Origin: Streptococcus taonis
GTDB lineage: Bacteria; Bacillota; Bacilli; Lactobacillales; Streptococcaceae
Length of the DNA stretch: 64,000 nt
Assembly (NCBI RefSeq): GCF_029948085.1
Contig: NZ_JARZZP010000004.1
Coordinates: forward strand, 66,147-130,146
Direction of reading: 5' to 3'
Of the stretch, positions 1 through 8,750 are shown one piece after another. Position numbers and translations under genes: made by a program. Under the pieces are notes generated by a model, which saw nothing but the letters and a program-made list of their open reading frames with translations, was not told where the DNA came from and made no database searches. Position 1 is the stretch's first letter. The number at the start of each line of letters is the position of its first letter.

Positions 1-346
1 AAAGATATCTCCCATCAGATAATAGTTGCTGGTATTCAATAATAAAAGTTTCTTCAAAACCTACAATCACTTTTAAACTTTCATTTTCAGACAAGCCTGC
101 ATCAAGTCCTATGGGAATTATCCAATCTGGATCTCTAAACGACTGACTTCCGTCAACAGCTTTACTAAAATCAGCGAGACCAGGTAAAATACCACTATTT
201 ATCTCTGCATAGTTCATTTCTAAAAAGACATTACTTAAAGATTCATACACTCCCTTATAATAATTCTTTTGATAGACACGATCTAGACTAAACAAAGTTA
301 GAAAACCTACTACAGTTATGAGTACGATTTTTAAAATTTTTTTCAT
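1..346 (-). CDS. TipC-like immunity protein, partial (C-terminus outside window)
   Basis: This is the N-terminal 115 codons of a second copy of the gene at 433-1143. The two copies align without gaps at an offset of exactly 797 nt and differ by only a few substitutions. The ATG is at 346. The protein starts with MKKILKIVLI, a single hydrophobic anchor, followed by an extracytoplasmic region containing SQSFRDPDW. I infer the TipC immunity family (inhibitors of LXG toxins exported by streptococcal type VII secretion) from the membrane anchor, the FRDPDW block and the tandem arrangement. The assignment is by eye. No toxin gene is in view. Confidence 0.6.
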   Translation of the reverse strand, partial: MKKILKIVLITVVGFLTLFSLDRVYQKNYYKGVYESLSNVFLEMNYAEINSGILPGLADFSKAVDGSQSFRDPDWIIPIGLDAGLSENESLKVIVGFEETFIIEYQQLLSDGRYL

Positions 347-432
347 CTACCTTTTTCCTTACTTAAATCTTGGAGAAACTGATAAACAACATTATTCTTC
401 TCTTTTTACATCTCCATTGCTTGGGTATCATC

Positions 433-1143
433 CTATTCAGAAAAACTTAGAGACACAATCTCTACATCCCCAAGATTATCAACTGAGTAGCGTTGACTAC
501 CATTTTTGAACCAGCGTTCTAGAACGACATCATAGAGCATGAAGTGGGATTTTTCTTTAATCCAAGCTTCATCAATCCCATAAGGCTTTAAATACTCTAG
601 TGCTTCGTTGGGATTAGTTAAGTAAAAATTTGGTTTTTCCACAGTGCCCGCTCTCTTAAAATACGACTCCAAATTTATCTCCCCGCTATCCTTATTTCTT
701 ATATTATACCCAGCTAAGTAGTATGCCAGTGAACTTTTAGAATCCGAAATTTCGATAGTTGGGTTAAGATTTTTATTCTTATAATTGTATCTAATAAATA
801 GATATCTCCCATCAGATAATAGTTGCTGGTATTCAATAATAAAAGTTTCTTCAAAACCTACAATCACTTTTAAACTTTCATTTTCAGACAAGCCTGCATC
901 AAGTCCTATGGAAATTATCCAGTCTGGATCTCTAAACGATTGACTCCCGTCAACGGCTTTACTAAAATCAGCAAGTCCAGGTAAAACACCACTATTTATC
1001 TCTGCATAGTTCATTTCTAAAAAGACATTACTTAAAGATTCATACACTCCCTTATAATAATTCTTTTGATAGACACGATATAGACCGAACAAAGTTAGAA
1101 AACCTACTACAATTATGAGTACAATTTTTAAAATTTTTTTCAT
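433..1143 (-). CDS. TipC-like immunity protein, complete paralogue
   Basis: The product has 236 residues: one N-terminal membrane segment (about residues 4-22), then a predicted extracellular domain. Blocks seen are FRDPDW near residue 70 and a C-terminal LYDVVLERWF...YSVDNLGDV stretch. The gene starts at the ATG at 1143 behind AAGGAAAAAGTC. It lies directly upstream of the cut copy at 1-346 on the same strand, so the pair is a recent duplication. TipC-type proteins neutralise TelC-like toxins that attack the cell wall precursor from outside, which fits an anchored outward-facing domain. The family call is recognition only. An alternative is an uncharacterised anchored protein of unknown role. 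Confidence 0.6.
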   Translation of the reverse strand: MKKILKIVLIIVVGFLTLFGLYRVYQKNYYKGVYESLSNVFLEMNYAEINSGVLPGLADFSKAVDGSQSFRDPDWIISIGLDAGLSENESLKVIVGFEETFIIEYQQLLSDGRYLFIRYNYKNKNLNPTIEISDSKSSLAYYLAGYNIRNKDSGEINLESYFKRAGTVEKPNFYLTNPNEALEYLKPYGIDEAWIKEKSHFMLYDVVLERWFKNGSQRYSVDNLGDVEIVSLSFSE

Positions 1144-1348
1144 GACTTTTTCCTTACCTAGAACTTATATACTTTACAAAGTAAAAATACATTTTAAATA
1201 CCTTATTTTAGAGACAAGATAAAATTTAGACGCAAAACACTTTTTTATAAGTTTTTTATCTTTAGCAACATTTTCCTTATAATCATTATACTATAAAATC
1301 TTAGACGGTGGAATCCAGACCATTTTTAGATAATCTCCTTTTAATACA

Positions 1349-1384
1349 AAAAACTTAGAAGCAAAAGCCTACTTCTAAGTTTTT
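1349..1384. terminator. Intrinsic terminator after the ABC transporter operon
   Basis: A 12-bp stem (AAAACTTAGAAG / CTTCTAAGTTTT) with a short loop and T/A tracts on both sides lies 25 nt past the stop of the ATP-binding subunit gene. It could act in both directions. Confidence 0.8.
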
Positions 1385-1408
1385 AAGGATACTTGATTTA
1401 AAAATTAT

Positions 1409-2167
1409 CTACTCAAAAAGTTGATAGTAATCAGAAATCTTCATCTTGGCTTTTTCATCCTTATTCAAATCTTGGATGATTTGTCCATCTTTCATAACAA
1501 TCAAGCGATTTCCATACTTGAGAGCATCTTCCATATGGTGGGTAATCATCAGAGCAGTCAGATGGTCCTTGCTGACGAAGTCATCTGTCAATTCCATCAA
1601 GGCCACACTTGTTTTAGGGTCAAGGGCTGCTGTATGTTCATCCAACAAAAGGAGTTCTGGACGTTTTAATGTTGCCATTAAGAGACTCAAGGCCTGTCTT
1701 TGTCCACCTGACAAGAATTCAATCGGTGTATCCAAGTGTTTCTCTAGTCCATTTCCAACCTTCTCAATAGTTGCTTGAAATTCTTCCTTGTAAGCGGAGA
1801 GTTTTCTTGGAAAGAGACCACGTTTTTCTCCACGAAACTTAGCAATCAAGAGATTTTCTGCAACGGTCATACGAGGGGCTGTTCCCATTTTTGGATCTTG
1901 GAAGACACGAGAAAGGTATTTGGCACGCTTTTCTGGGCTGAAATGAGTCACATCCTCACCCATGATGCGGATACTACCGCTGGTTAAAGGTAAAGTTCCC
2001 GCAATACTATTAAATAGGGTTGACTTGCCTGCACCATTTCCACCCAAGATTGTAATGAAGTCATGTTCATAAATATCAAGTGAAACATCGTTTAGAATAA
2101 TCTTTTCTTCGTCAAAGCCATTTGTCACAATTTTTGTGGCATTTTTTAATTCTACAATTGCTGTCAT
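1409..2167 (-). CDS. trpZ: ABC transporter ATP-binding protein (aromatic amino acid, probably tryptophan)
   Basis: A 252-residue ATPase that would power uptake through the permease encoded just upstream. Visible motifs are Walker A GGNGAGKST (residues 42-50), the signature LSGGQRQALS, Walker B LLLLDEHTAALDP and a switch-loop His in MITHHMED. Its ATG overlaps the permease stop by 4 nt (ATGA), so translation is probably coupled. The substrate is not visible in the ATPase itself. It is inferred from the upstream T-box with a UGG specifier and from what is known of this streptococcal operon, where the genes have been called trpXYZ. Confidence 0.85.
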   Translation of the reverse strand: MTAIVELKNATKIVTNGFDEEKIILNDVSLDIYEHDFITILGGNGAGKSTLFNSIAGTLPLTSGSIRIMGEDVTHFSPEKRAKYLSRVFQDPKMGTAPRMTVAENLLIAKFRGEKRGLFPRKLSAYKEEFQATIEKVGNGLEKHLDTPIEFLSGGQRQALSLLMATLKRPELLLLDEHTAALDPKTSVALMELTDDFVSKDHLTALMITHHMEDALKYGNRLIVMKDGQIIQDLNKDEKAKMKISDYYQLFE

Positions 2168-3030
2168 TTGCTTAACTTGACTCCTTTCAAGTATTTATCC
2201 TTAAGAGTTGGAATGACTAGACAAGTTGCTAGGATAAGGGCACTGTATAGACGGAGGTAGCTAGTATTAAAGCCGAGAGCAATGACTCCCCATACCAAGA
2301 ATTGATAACTGATGGAACCAACTACAATAGTAACCAAGCGTTCTGCTAGAGTAAGACTCTTAAAGAGAACCTCACCGATAATCAAGCTGGCAAGACCAAC
2401 AACGATAACACCGATACCACGAGAGACATCCGCATAACCTTCTTGTTGAGCGATAAGTGCGCCAGCAAGTGCGATTACACCATTTGACAAGACCAAGCCC
2501 ATAAGCTCCATACGTCCTGTATTGATACCAAAACTACGAGCCATGTCTGGATTATCCCCTGTAGCGATATAGGCCTGTCCAAGTTTGGTATCTAGGAAGA
2601 AAAGCATGAGAAGGATAACCAAAGTCACAAAGATTAAACCTGTCAGTAATTGATTAACCTCTGATGAGAATGGAAGAACATCCTGGATTTGTTTTGTTCC
2701 TAAGAGCCCAAGGTTAGCCCGTCCCATAATCATAAGCATGATAGAATGACAAGAAGTCATGACTAAAATTCCTGATAGAAGAGTTGGAATTTTCCCTTTG
2801 GTATATAATAACCCCGCTGCTAAACCAGCAAGACACCCTGCTCCTACAGCCGCTAAAGTCGCAAGAAAAGGATTAACTCCTTGGGTAATTAGAGTAACTG
2901 CTACAGCTCCTCCCAAGGGGAAAGAGCCCTCCGTTGTCATATCTGGAAAGTTCAGGATACGAAAGGTCATAAAGATTCCTAAACCTAGGATAGCCCAGAC
3001 CAATCCCTGTGAAATAATAGATATTAGCAT
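2164..3030 (-). CDS. trpY: ABC transporter permease (aromatic amino acid, probably tryptophan)
   Basis: A 288-residue polytopic membrane protein with about eight hydrophobic segments, of the BPD_transp_2 permease type used with ABC_sub_bind-family binding proteins. It starts MLISIISQGLVWAILGLGIF. It is the middle gene of a three-gene operon (binding protein, permease, ATPase), 61 nt after the binding-protein gene and overlapping the ATPase gene by 4 nt. The whole operon lies behind the T-box at 4191-4430, so it should be read when uncharged tRNA-Trp accumulates. The role as tryptophan transporter is inferred from that leader. Confidence 0.85.
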   Translation of the reverse strand: MLISIISQGLVWAILGLGIFMTFRILNFPDMTTEGSFPLGGAVAVTLITQGVNPFLATLAAVGAGCLAGLAAGLLYTKGKIPTLLSGILVMTSCHSIMLMIMGRANLGLLGTKQIQDVLPFSSEVNQLLTGLIFVTLVILLMLFFLDTKLGQAYIATGDNPDMARSFGINTGRMELMGLVLSNGVIALAGALIAQQEGYADVSRGIGVIVVGLASLIIGEVLFKSLTLAERLVTIVVGSISYQFLVWGVIALGFNTSYLRLYSALILATCLVIPTLKDKYLKGVKLSK

Positions 3031-3091
3031 GTTTGATTCGTTTCCTTTATTCTAAAAATTGGAGGAGATGTCTCCAACTCCTCCTTTATTC

Positions 3092-4093
3092 TTATTCGAT
3101 TACTTGACCAGCTTCTTTGAGAACTGATTCAGGAATAGTGATTCCAAGTTCTTGAGCAACTTTTTTGTTGATCACTGATTTACCAGTTGAGAAGACATTG
3201 ACTGGTGTATCTGCAGGTTTTTCACCCTTCAAGACTTTGGCAATCATTTTACCAGTAGCAACACCAAGATCGTGTTGGTCAACAACGACTGATGCCAAAC
3301 CTCCAGCTTCTACCATGGCAGTCGCACTTGGGTAGATTGGTTTTTTAGCTGTTTGGTTACTTGATACTACAGTTGAGAATGCAGATGCGATTGTGTTATC
3401 GATTGGAACCCAGATTGCATCTACTTTACCAGTCATAACGTTCACTGTTGAAGCAATTTCGTTAGTTGATGGAACTGCAAATGTTTCTACTTTCAAACCA
3501 GCTTTTTCAGCGTAGGCTTTGAATTCTTCAACTTGTGATTTTGAGTTATCTTCGCTACTTGAATAAAGCGCTCCAACCGTCTTGACATCAGGAGTCAATG
3601 TTTTGATCAATTCAACTTGTTGTTCAGCAGGGTTGTGGTCAGACACCCCAGTGATGTTCCCACCTGGTTTTTCCAAGTTTTGTACAAGGTTAGCACCAAT
3701 TGGGTCTGTGATAGCTGCCATGATAACAGGAAGGTCTTTTGTTGCACTTGCAAGACCTTGAGCTGCTGGTGTTGCAATACCGACAACGACATCATTTCCA
3801 TTTGCCACCAATTGTTTACTCATTGTCGCAACCTTACTTTGGTCACCTTCTGAGTTCATAAAGTCGATTTTGACTTGGTCACCTTTATAACCTTCTTCAG
3901 CAAGTCCATCTTGGATACCTTGGTAGATCAAGTCAAGCGATGGGTGGCTTACAAACTGAAGAACACCAACCTTAGCTGTTTTATTAGCTGTCTCAGTTTT
4001 AGTTTCTTGTTTCGTTAAGCTAGAATATACCAAGCTTCCTCCAACTACAAGTGCTAATGCTACGATAATACCGAGTAGACGTTTGTTTTTCAT
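3092..4093 (-). CDS. trpX: ABC transporter substrate-binding protein (tryptophan-type)
   Basis: A 333-residue binding protein of the ABC_sub_bind family (PF04392). It has an N-terminal hydrophobic segment (about residues 5-25) followed by two Rossmann-like lobes with KVGVLQFVSHPSLD and GKVDAIWVPIDNTI. There is no cysteine near the N-terminus, so it is not a classical lipoprotein and is either held by an uncleaved helix or secreted. The ATG at 4093 has an AAGGAG site 6 nt upstream. It is the first gene of the operon controlled by the T-box leader, which supports an amino acid ligand, most likely tryptophan. Confidence 0.85.
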   Translation of the reverse strand: MKNKRLLGIIVALALVVGGSLVYSSLTKQETKTETANKTAKVGVLQFVSHPSLDLIYQGIQDGLAEEGYKGDQVKIDFMNSEGDQSKVATMSKQLVANGNDVVVGIATPAAQGLASATKDLPVIMAAITDPIGANLVQNLEKPGGNITGVSDHNPAEQQVELIKTLTPDVKTVGALYSSSEDNSKSQVEEFKAYAEKAGLKVETFAVPSTNEIASTVNVMTGKVDAIWVPIDNTIASAFSTVVSSNQTAKKPIYPSATAMVEAGGLASVVVDQHDLGVATGKMIAKVLKGEKPADTPVNVFSTGKSVINKKVAQELGITIPESVLKEAGQVIE

Positions 4094-4190
4094 AATTTTC
4101 TCCTTATTTCTTCTTAACTTATTATTTTTTATTCAATCACTTATTCAAGCGACGCCATCGTTTGATTTCCATAATTTTTTCCTCCCCATA

Positions 4191-4430
4191 GAAAAAGTCC
4201 TCACACAAAAAACTTGTGTGAGGACGTCGATGCGCGGTGCCACCTCAATTATAGGAACTAGTCCTATCGCTCTTACTCGCTAAAACGAGTTGCACTGTAA
4301 GGTGTGCTCACCGAATTCTTATGATTTCAAATTCTTAATAACATTCAGCCCAATTTTCATCACTTTCACCTATCTGTTTCCACCAACCACAGACTCTCTA
4401 AAAAATTTCAATGATTACTTTCTGAATGCT
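4191..4430 (-). promoter_or_regulatory. T-box riboswitch, tryptophan (UGG) specifier
   Basis: Reading the minus strand, the stem I closing helix is formed by 4422-4428 with 4342-4348 (CATTCAG/CTGAATG). A TGG triplet at 4350-4352 followed by a purine sits in the specifier position just before the 3' arm. The T-box sequence AGGTGGCACCGCG is at 4234-4246. A terminator hairpin (GTCCTCACACAA/TTGTGTGAGGAC, 4197-4225) with a T-run follows. The T-box and terminator are clear. The specifier call is inferred from its position. Confidence 0.9.
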
Positions 4431-4527
4431 TAAATTATATCATTTTACTAAAACTTGTCAAGGGTTTTCATAAAATATTTTAAAAAATTACGAAAATTCC
4501 TACGGTTTTTGGAAAATGGAGCTTATA

Positions 4528-7353
4528 TCAACCTGAATTACGTAATCCTGTAGCAATTCCGTTGATAGTTGTATGGATCAATCGTTCTTCATCTGAAGAT
4601 AGCTCACCACGACGTTGACGCTTAATCAATTCCAACTGAATATAGTTAAGGATATTGAAATAAGGCATGCGGTAGTTGAGACTGTCTTTCAAATAAGTAT
4701 TTTCTGCCAACAGCTCCTCATGGCCTTCAATAGCCAAGATAACGTCCTTAGTCAACTGCCATTCATCCAAGATAGTATAGTAGATTGCTTGTACTTCTTC
4801 ACTTTCACACAGTTTAGCGTACTCAAAGGCGATGTTCATATTTGATTTGGACAAGACCATATCAACATTAGATAGGAGTGACTGGAAGAATGGCCAATTT
4901 TGATACATATCACGAAGGAATTCAATATTTTTTGGATCTTGGTCAATAAATTCCTTGAAGCTTGAACCAACTCCATACCAACCTGGGAACATAACACGAC
5001 TTTGTGACCATGAGAATACCCAAGGAATAGCACGTAGACCACCGATTTCGGTAATTGTTTTACGAGCTGCTGGACGAGAACCAATATTGAAACTTGAAAT
5101 AGCCTTGATTGGACTAGATTCAAAGAAATAATCATAGAAATGTTCATTTCCAAATACAAGTTCACGATAAATATCGTAGCTACGTTCTACTACTTGATCC
5201 ATGATTGCTTCATAACGATTTGACGTATTGGTATCACTCTTCTTCTTGGTGATCATACGGTTGATAGCTGCTGAAACCAACATTTCAAGGTTATAGTAAG
5301 CTGCATCCTTGTTTCCGTATTTGTTTCCGATAACTTCTCCTTGCTCTGTCAAACGGATACGATCCTTGATAGACTTGAGTGGTTGAGAAGCAATGGCATC
5401 ATAAGTAGGGCCACCACCACGGCCAACGGTACCACCACGACCATGGAAGAAGGTTACTTTGACTCCAAATTCATCACCAATAGCAGTCAATTGTTGTTGG
5501 GCCTTATAGAGTGTCCAACAAGATGATAGATAACCGCCATCCTTATTACTATCAGAGTAGCCAAGCATGATTTCTTGGTAATTGTTTTTAGAAGCAATCC
5601 ATTTCTTAGCAAGTGGTAGAGAGAAATACTTTCTCATTGTTTCTTCAGAATGGTCCAAGTCCTCAATCGTCTCAAAGAGTGGTACAATCTGAACACGCGC
5701 TTTTTCAGCATCTACCAGACCAACTTCTTTAAGCATGATAGCCAACTCAAGCATATCTGACACGCTGGTTGCATGAGAGATAATCGTTTGACGAATGACA
5801 TCTTCTCCTAAACGGTCTTTTAATTCACGTGCCGTTTTGAAAATAGCTAATTCTTTTTCGAGAAGTTCAGACTTCTCAGCATGAGTTGCAGACAAGATTC
5901 GAGGATCTTCTAATAATTCATGCAAAAGCAATTCACATTTTTCATCTTCTGATAAATCACTATAGTGGTCATTGATTCCAGCAGATGCCAACAATTCTGC
6001 TACACAGGCTTCGTGGACGCTTGAATCTTGACGCATGTCGATGGAAGCCAAGAAGAAACCAAAGACTTCTACAGCTTCTAAAAGTTCTGCAAATTCACCT
6101 GTGAGTAAGGCCTCTGCCTTGTTTTCAAGTAATGAGTCCTTAATAATGTATAGATCTTGCTTAAACTCTTCGACTGTTTCGTAAAATGGTGGACGATCTT
6201 CAGCCAGCTCTTGAATAGCTCCTGAAAGTCGATTACTAATATAGTCTGTAATCACTCCTTGTTGATGTCCTTGAGTACCTAGAAGACGTTCAACAGGATG
6301 ACGTTCATCAGCTGACGAGCCAACAACAGACCATTCTTTTAAATTCAAGAGTGTTTGAATCAATTTGGATTGAATCAAATGAAAGGCGCGGCGATAGGGT
6401 TCTTTCTCACGAAAGACTGATGTATCTCCAGACTGAGCAGCCATTTCTTCAACAGCTTTACTAGTTTTTGATAAATTAGTCGAGAGAGAGAAGGTACGAT
6501 AGAGACTAGAAATCTTGCTAATATAGTAGTTCAAGATCACTTCACTTTGAATGGTAGCAGAACGCAGAAGTGTCTCAGCAGTTACAAAAGGATTTCCATC
6601 ACGGTCTCCACCAATCCACATTCCCATAGTAATAGGTTTTGCTTGTTTAAGATCAATTCCTTGCTCTTTCGCTAGACGTTTGTACTCTAGCATCAAGTTA
6701 GGAACAGCCTGTAGGAAGGAACTATTGTAGTACTCCATCACATTAGTGATTTCGTTGGTTACTTTTAGTTTCTTCTCACGAATCATATCTGTCTGCATGA
6801 TGATTTCAATATAGCGACGAAGATCATTATGCCATTTTTCCTTGTTAATGAGCCCCATTCTCACATCACGATATTTACGCAAAAGAGTATGGATGTGAGT
6901 GGTCAAGTCCAACATACTCTTACGTTGTACCTGAGTAGGATGGGCTGTCAAAACTGGCACCACGTTCAAGTGTTCAAGGATTTCAGCAGCGTTTTCTTTT
7001 TCAGCCACCATTTTAATAGTTGTTGACAATTTACCTAGATAGTCTTGATCGACATTATTTAGATGGTTAATCTCATAAGCCAAGTCAACATCTTCTGAGA
7101 TGTTAATTAAAAGAGGCAAAATAGAGAAGTATCTAGAAATGTAGACCATCTCATCATTTGAAAGACCTGTTACTACTTTATCTAGCCCTTGATAGTCAAG
7201 TTTTGAAGAAAGTTCCTTCAAGTGCATAATCTTATCAAAGGTTTCAGCAGGAAGCATATTTTTTGTGATATCTTCCAGCATATCTGTCAAGATTTGAACT
7301 TCTTCTTGTACGACCGTTTTGTTACTATAATTTTCTAACTTTTGAAGAGACAT
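4528..7353 (-). CDS. ppc: Phosphoenolpyruvate carboxylase
   Basis: A 941-residue cytosolic enzyme that carboxylates PEP to oxaloacetate, feeding aspartate-family amino acids in an organism without a full TCA cycle. Seen motifs are VLTAHPTQ (catalytic His, near residue 137), [25 protein letters not shown] and the conserved C-terminal tail ending RNSG. The length is normal for bacterial PEPC. The ATG at 7353 has AAGGAG 7 nt upstream. It lies 25 nt downstream of ftsW on the same strand and is probably cotranscribed with it. Confidence 0.97.
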   Translation of the reverse strand: MSLQKLENYSNKTVVQEEVQILTDMLEDITKNMLPAETFDKIMHLKELSSKLDYQGLDKVVTGLSNDEMVYISRYFSILPLLINISEDVDLAYEINHLNNVDQDYLGKLSTTIKMVAEKENAAEILEHLNVVPVLTAHPTQVQRKSMLDLTTHIHTLLRKYRDVRMGLINKEKWHNDLRRYIEIIMQTDMIREKKLKVTNEITNVMEYYNSSFLQAVPNLMLEYKRLAKEQGIDLKQAKPITMGMWIGGDRDGNPFVTAETLLRSATIQSEVILNYYISKISSLYRTFSLSTNLSKTSKAVEEMAAQSGDTSVFREKEPYRRAFHLIQSKLIQTLLNLKEWSVVGSSADERHPVERLLGTQGHQQGVITDYISNRLSGAIQELAEDRPPFYETVEEFKQDLYIIKDSLLENKAEALLTGEFAELLEAVEVFGFFLASIDMRQDSSVHEACVAELLASAGINDHYSDLSEDEKCELLLHELLEDPRILSATHAEKSELLEKELAIFKTARELKDRLGEDVIRQTIISHATSVSDMLELAIMLKEVGLVDAEKARVQIVPLFETIEDLDHSEETMRKYFSLPLAKKWIASKNNYQEIMLGYSDSNKDGGYLSSCWTLYKAQQQLTAIGDEFGVKVTFFHGRGGTVGRGGGPTYDAIASQPLKSIKDRIRLTEQGEVIGNKYGNKDAAYYNLEMLVSAAINRMITKKKSDTNTSNRYEAIMDQVVERSYDIYRELVFGNEHFYDYFFESSPIKAISSFNIGSRPAARKTITEIGGLRAIPWVFSWSQSRVMFPGWYGVGSSFKEFIDQDPKNIEFLRDMYQNWPFFQSLLSNVDMVLSKSNMNIAFEYAKLCESEEVQAIYYTILDEWQLTKDVILAIEGHEELLAENTYLKDSLNYRMPYFNILNYIQLELIKRQRRGELSSDEERLIHTTINGIATGLRNSG

Positions 7354-7378
7354 TTTTTTCTCCTTGTTATATTATGTC

Positions 7379-8590
7379 TTAGAGTTGCGCTTCTAATTCG
7401 CGATAGAGTTTGGCACGTTTTTCACTGGCATCAATATTCAACACAAAAGCGATGGCTACTGATAGGACCAAGAGACTGTTTCCTCCTTGCGATAGGAAGG
7501 GGAAGGTTACCCCTGTTGAAGGGATCAAGCCTGATATACCGCCAATGTTAACAAATACCTGTATCAGAATCATTCCACCAATACCAATTGCCACCATTGA
7601 GTTGAAAGGATCTCTCGCTCGAATACCAACCAAAATAATACGAAGAATCAAGAAGAATAGAAGAGCCAAAATAAGACTAGCTCCTACAAATCCAAACTCC
7701 TCTATCACAATCGAAAAGACAAAGTCTGTATGGGCTTCTGGTAGATAACCTCGTTTTTCAATGGAATTTCCTAAACCAAGACCAAACCAGCCACCGTTAA
7801 CCATTGCATAATAAGAATTGGCTAACTGATGTCCAGATCCTGCTAGGTCATTAAAGGGGTTGAAAAAAGCACTGAAACGCTTGGCAACATAACCAAAGAC
7901 AGGAATCTTTGAGAATTTTTCAACACCGATAAAGCGAATGGCTGTTAAGGAAATCATAGAAACACCAGCTAGTAAGCCCAGAATAGTTGTGAACCACCGA
8001 TAAGCTATTCCACTGATGGTATACATGAGCAAGGATACTAAAATCAAGATGGTTGCATTTCCAAGGTCAGGGAAGATTGCCAAACTACCAATCATGACCA
8101 AGAGGACAAAACGCCAATCATTAAAGGCTCTTGGCAACCACTGATTGAGGGTTAAAACTTGGAAGTCATAAACTGCTATCTCATCTTGTTGTTTTGAAAA
8201 ACGCTGAGCCAAGTACCAAATGATAATAATCTTTAGATACTCTGCTGGTTGAATCGTGATGGGACCAACCTTGATCCAGCCATAGGCACCGTTGATGGGA
8301 CTACCTATTAACCGTGCCAGAGCTAGAAGTATCAGCTCGACAAACATGACGATAAAGAGCAAGCGCTCATTACGGAGAAATCCTAATTTTAATTTATAGA
8401 TTAAGGCTATTAAGAATAAACTGGCTATCCAGAAAATCCCCTGATTTCGCACTAGATATAATGCACTCTTTCCTTCCTGAATAAGGGTCGCACTAGTTGT
8501 CGAATAAACTACTATCAATCCTAAAACGGATAACAGTAAATAAGGAATCAAAATGGAATAATTCAGCAGGTGCCTTTTACTTATTTTCAT
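7379..8590 (-). CDS. ftsW: Cell division protein FtsW (SEDS glycosyltransferase)
   Basis: A 403-residue SEDS-family membrane protein with about ten transmembrane segments. It polymerises septal peptidoglycan glycan strands together with a class B PBP. Recognisable blocks include GAYGWIKVGPITIQPAEYLK, LPEAHTDFVFSIVIEEFGF and FPFLSQGGNSLL. The ATG at 8590 follows AGGTG with a short spacing. The gene is upstream of ppc in what looks like a two-gene unit. RodA is the alternative SEDS member, but the pairing with ppc matches the pneumococcal ftsW locus. Confidence 0.92.
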   Translation of the reverse strand: MKISKRHLLNYSILIPYLLLSVLGLIVVYSTTSATLIQEGKSALYLVRNQGIFWIASLFLIALIYKLKLGFLRNERLLFIVMFVELILLALARLIGSPINGAYGWIKVGPITIQPAEYLKIIIIWYLAQRFSKQQDEIAVYDFQVLTLNQWLPRAFNDWRFVLLVMIGSLAIFPDLGNATILILVSLLMYTISGIAYRWFTTILGLLAGVSMISLTAIRFIGVEKFSKIPVFGYVAKRFSAFFNPFNDLAGSGHQLANSYYAMVNGGWFGLGLGNSIEKRGYLPEAHTDFVFSIVIEEFGFVGASLILALLFFLILRIILVGIRARDPFNSMVAIGIGGMILIQVFVNIGGISGLIPSTGVTFPFLSQGGNSLLVLSVAIAFVLNIDASEKRAKLYRELEAQL

Positions 8591-8724
8591 ATGTCACCTA
8601 TCTTTCGGAAAAATATTTTTATTTTCCCTTATTATTTCTAGTTTTACATACTATTATACCATTTTTTAGCCTAGAAAAAAACTCTTACAGTATAAACATT
8701 CGAATTTTACTCAAATATAGCATA

Positions 8725-8745
8725 AAAAGGGCAGTAACGCCCTTT
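8725..8745 (-). terminator. Intrinsic terminator of the LPXTG protein gene
   Basis: A hairpin AAAGGGC/GCCCTTT with a six-base loop, followed on the minus strand by a T-run, lies 6 nt past the stop codon. Confidence 0.85.
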
Positions 8746-8750
8746 CTATT

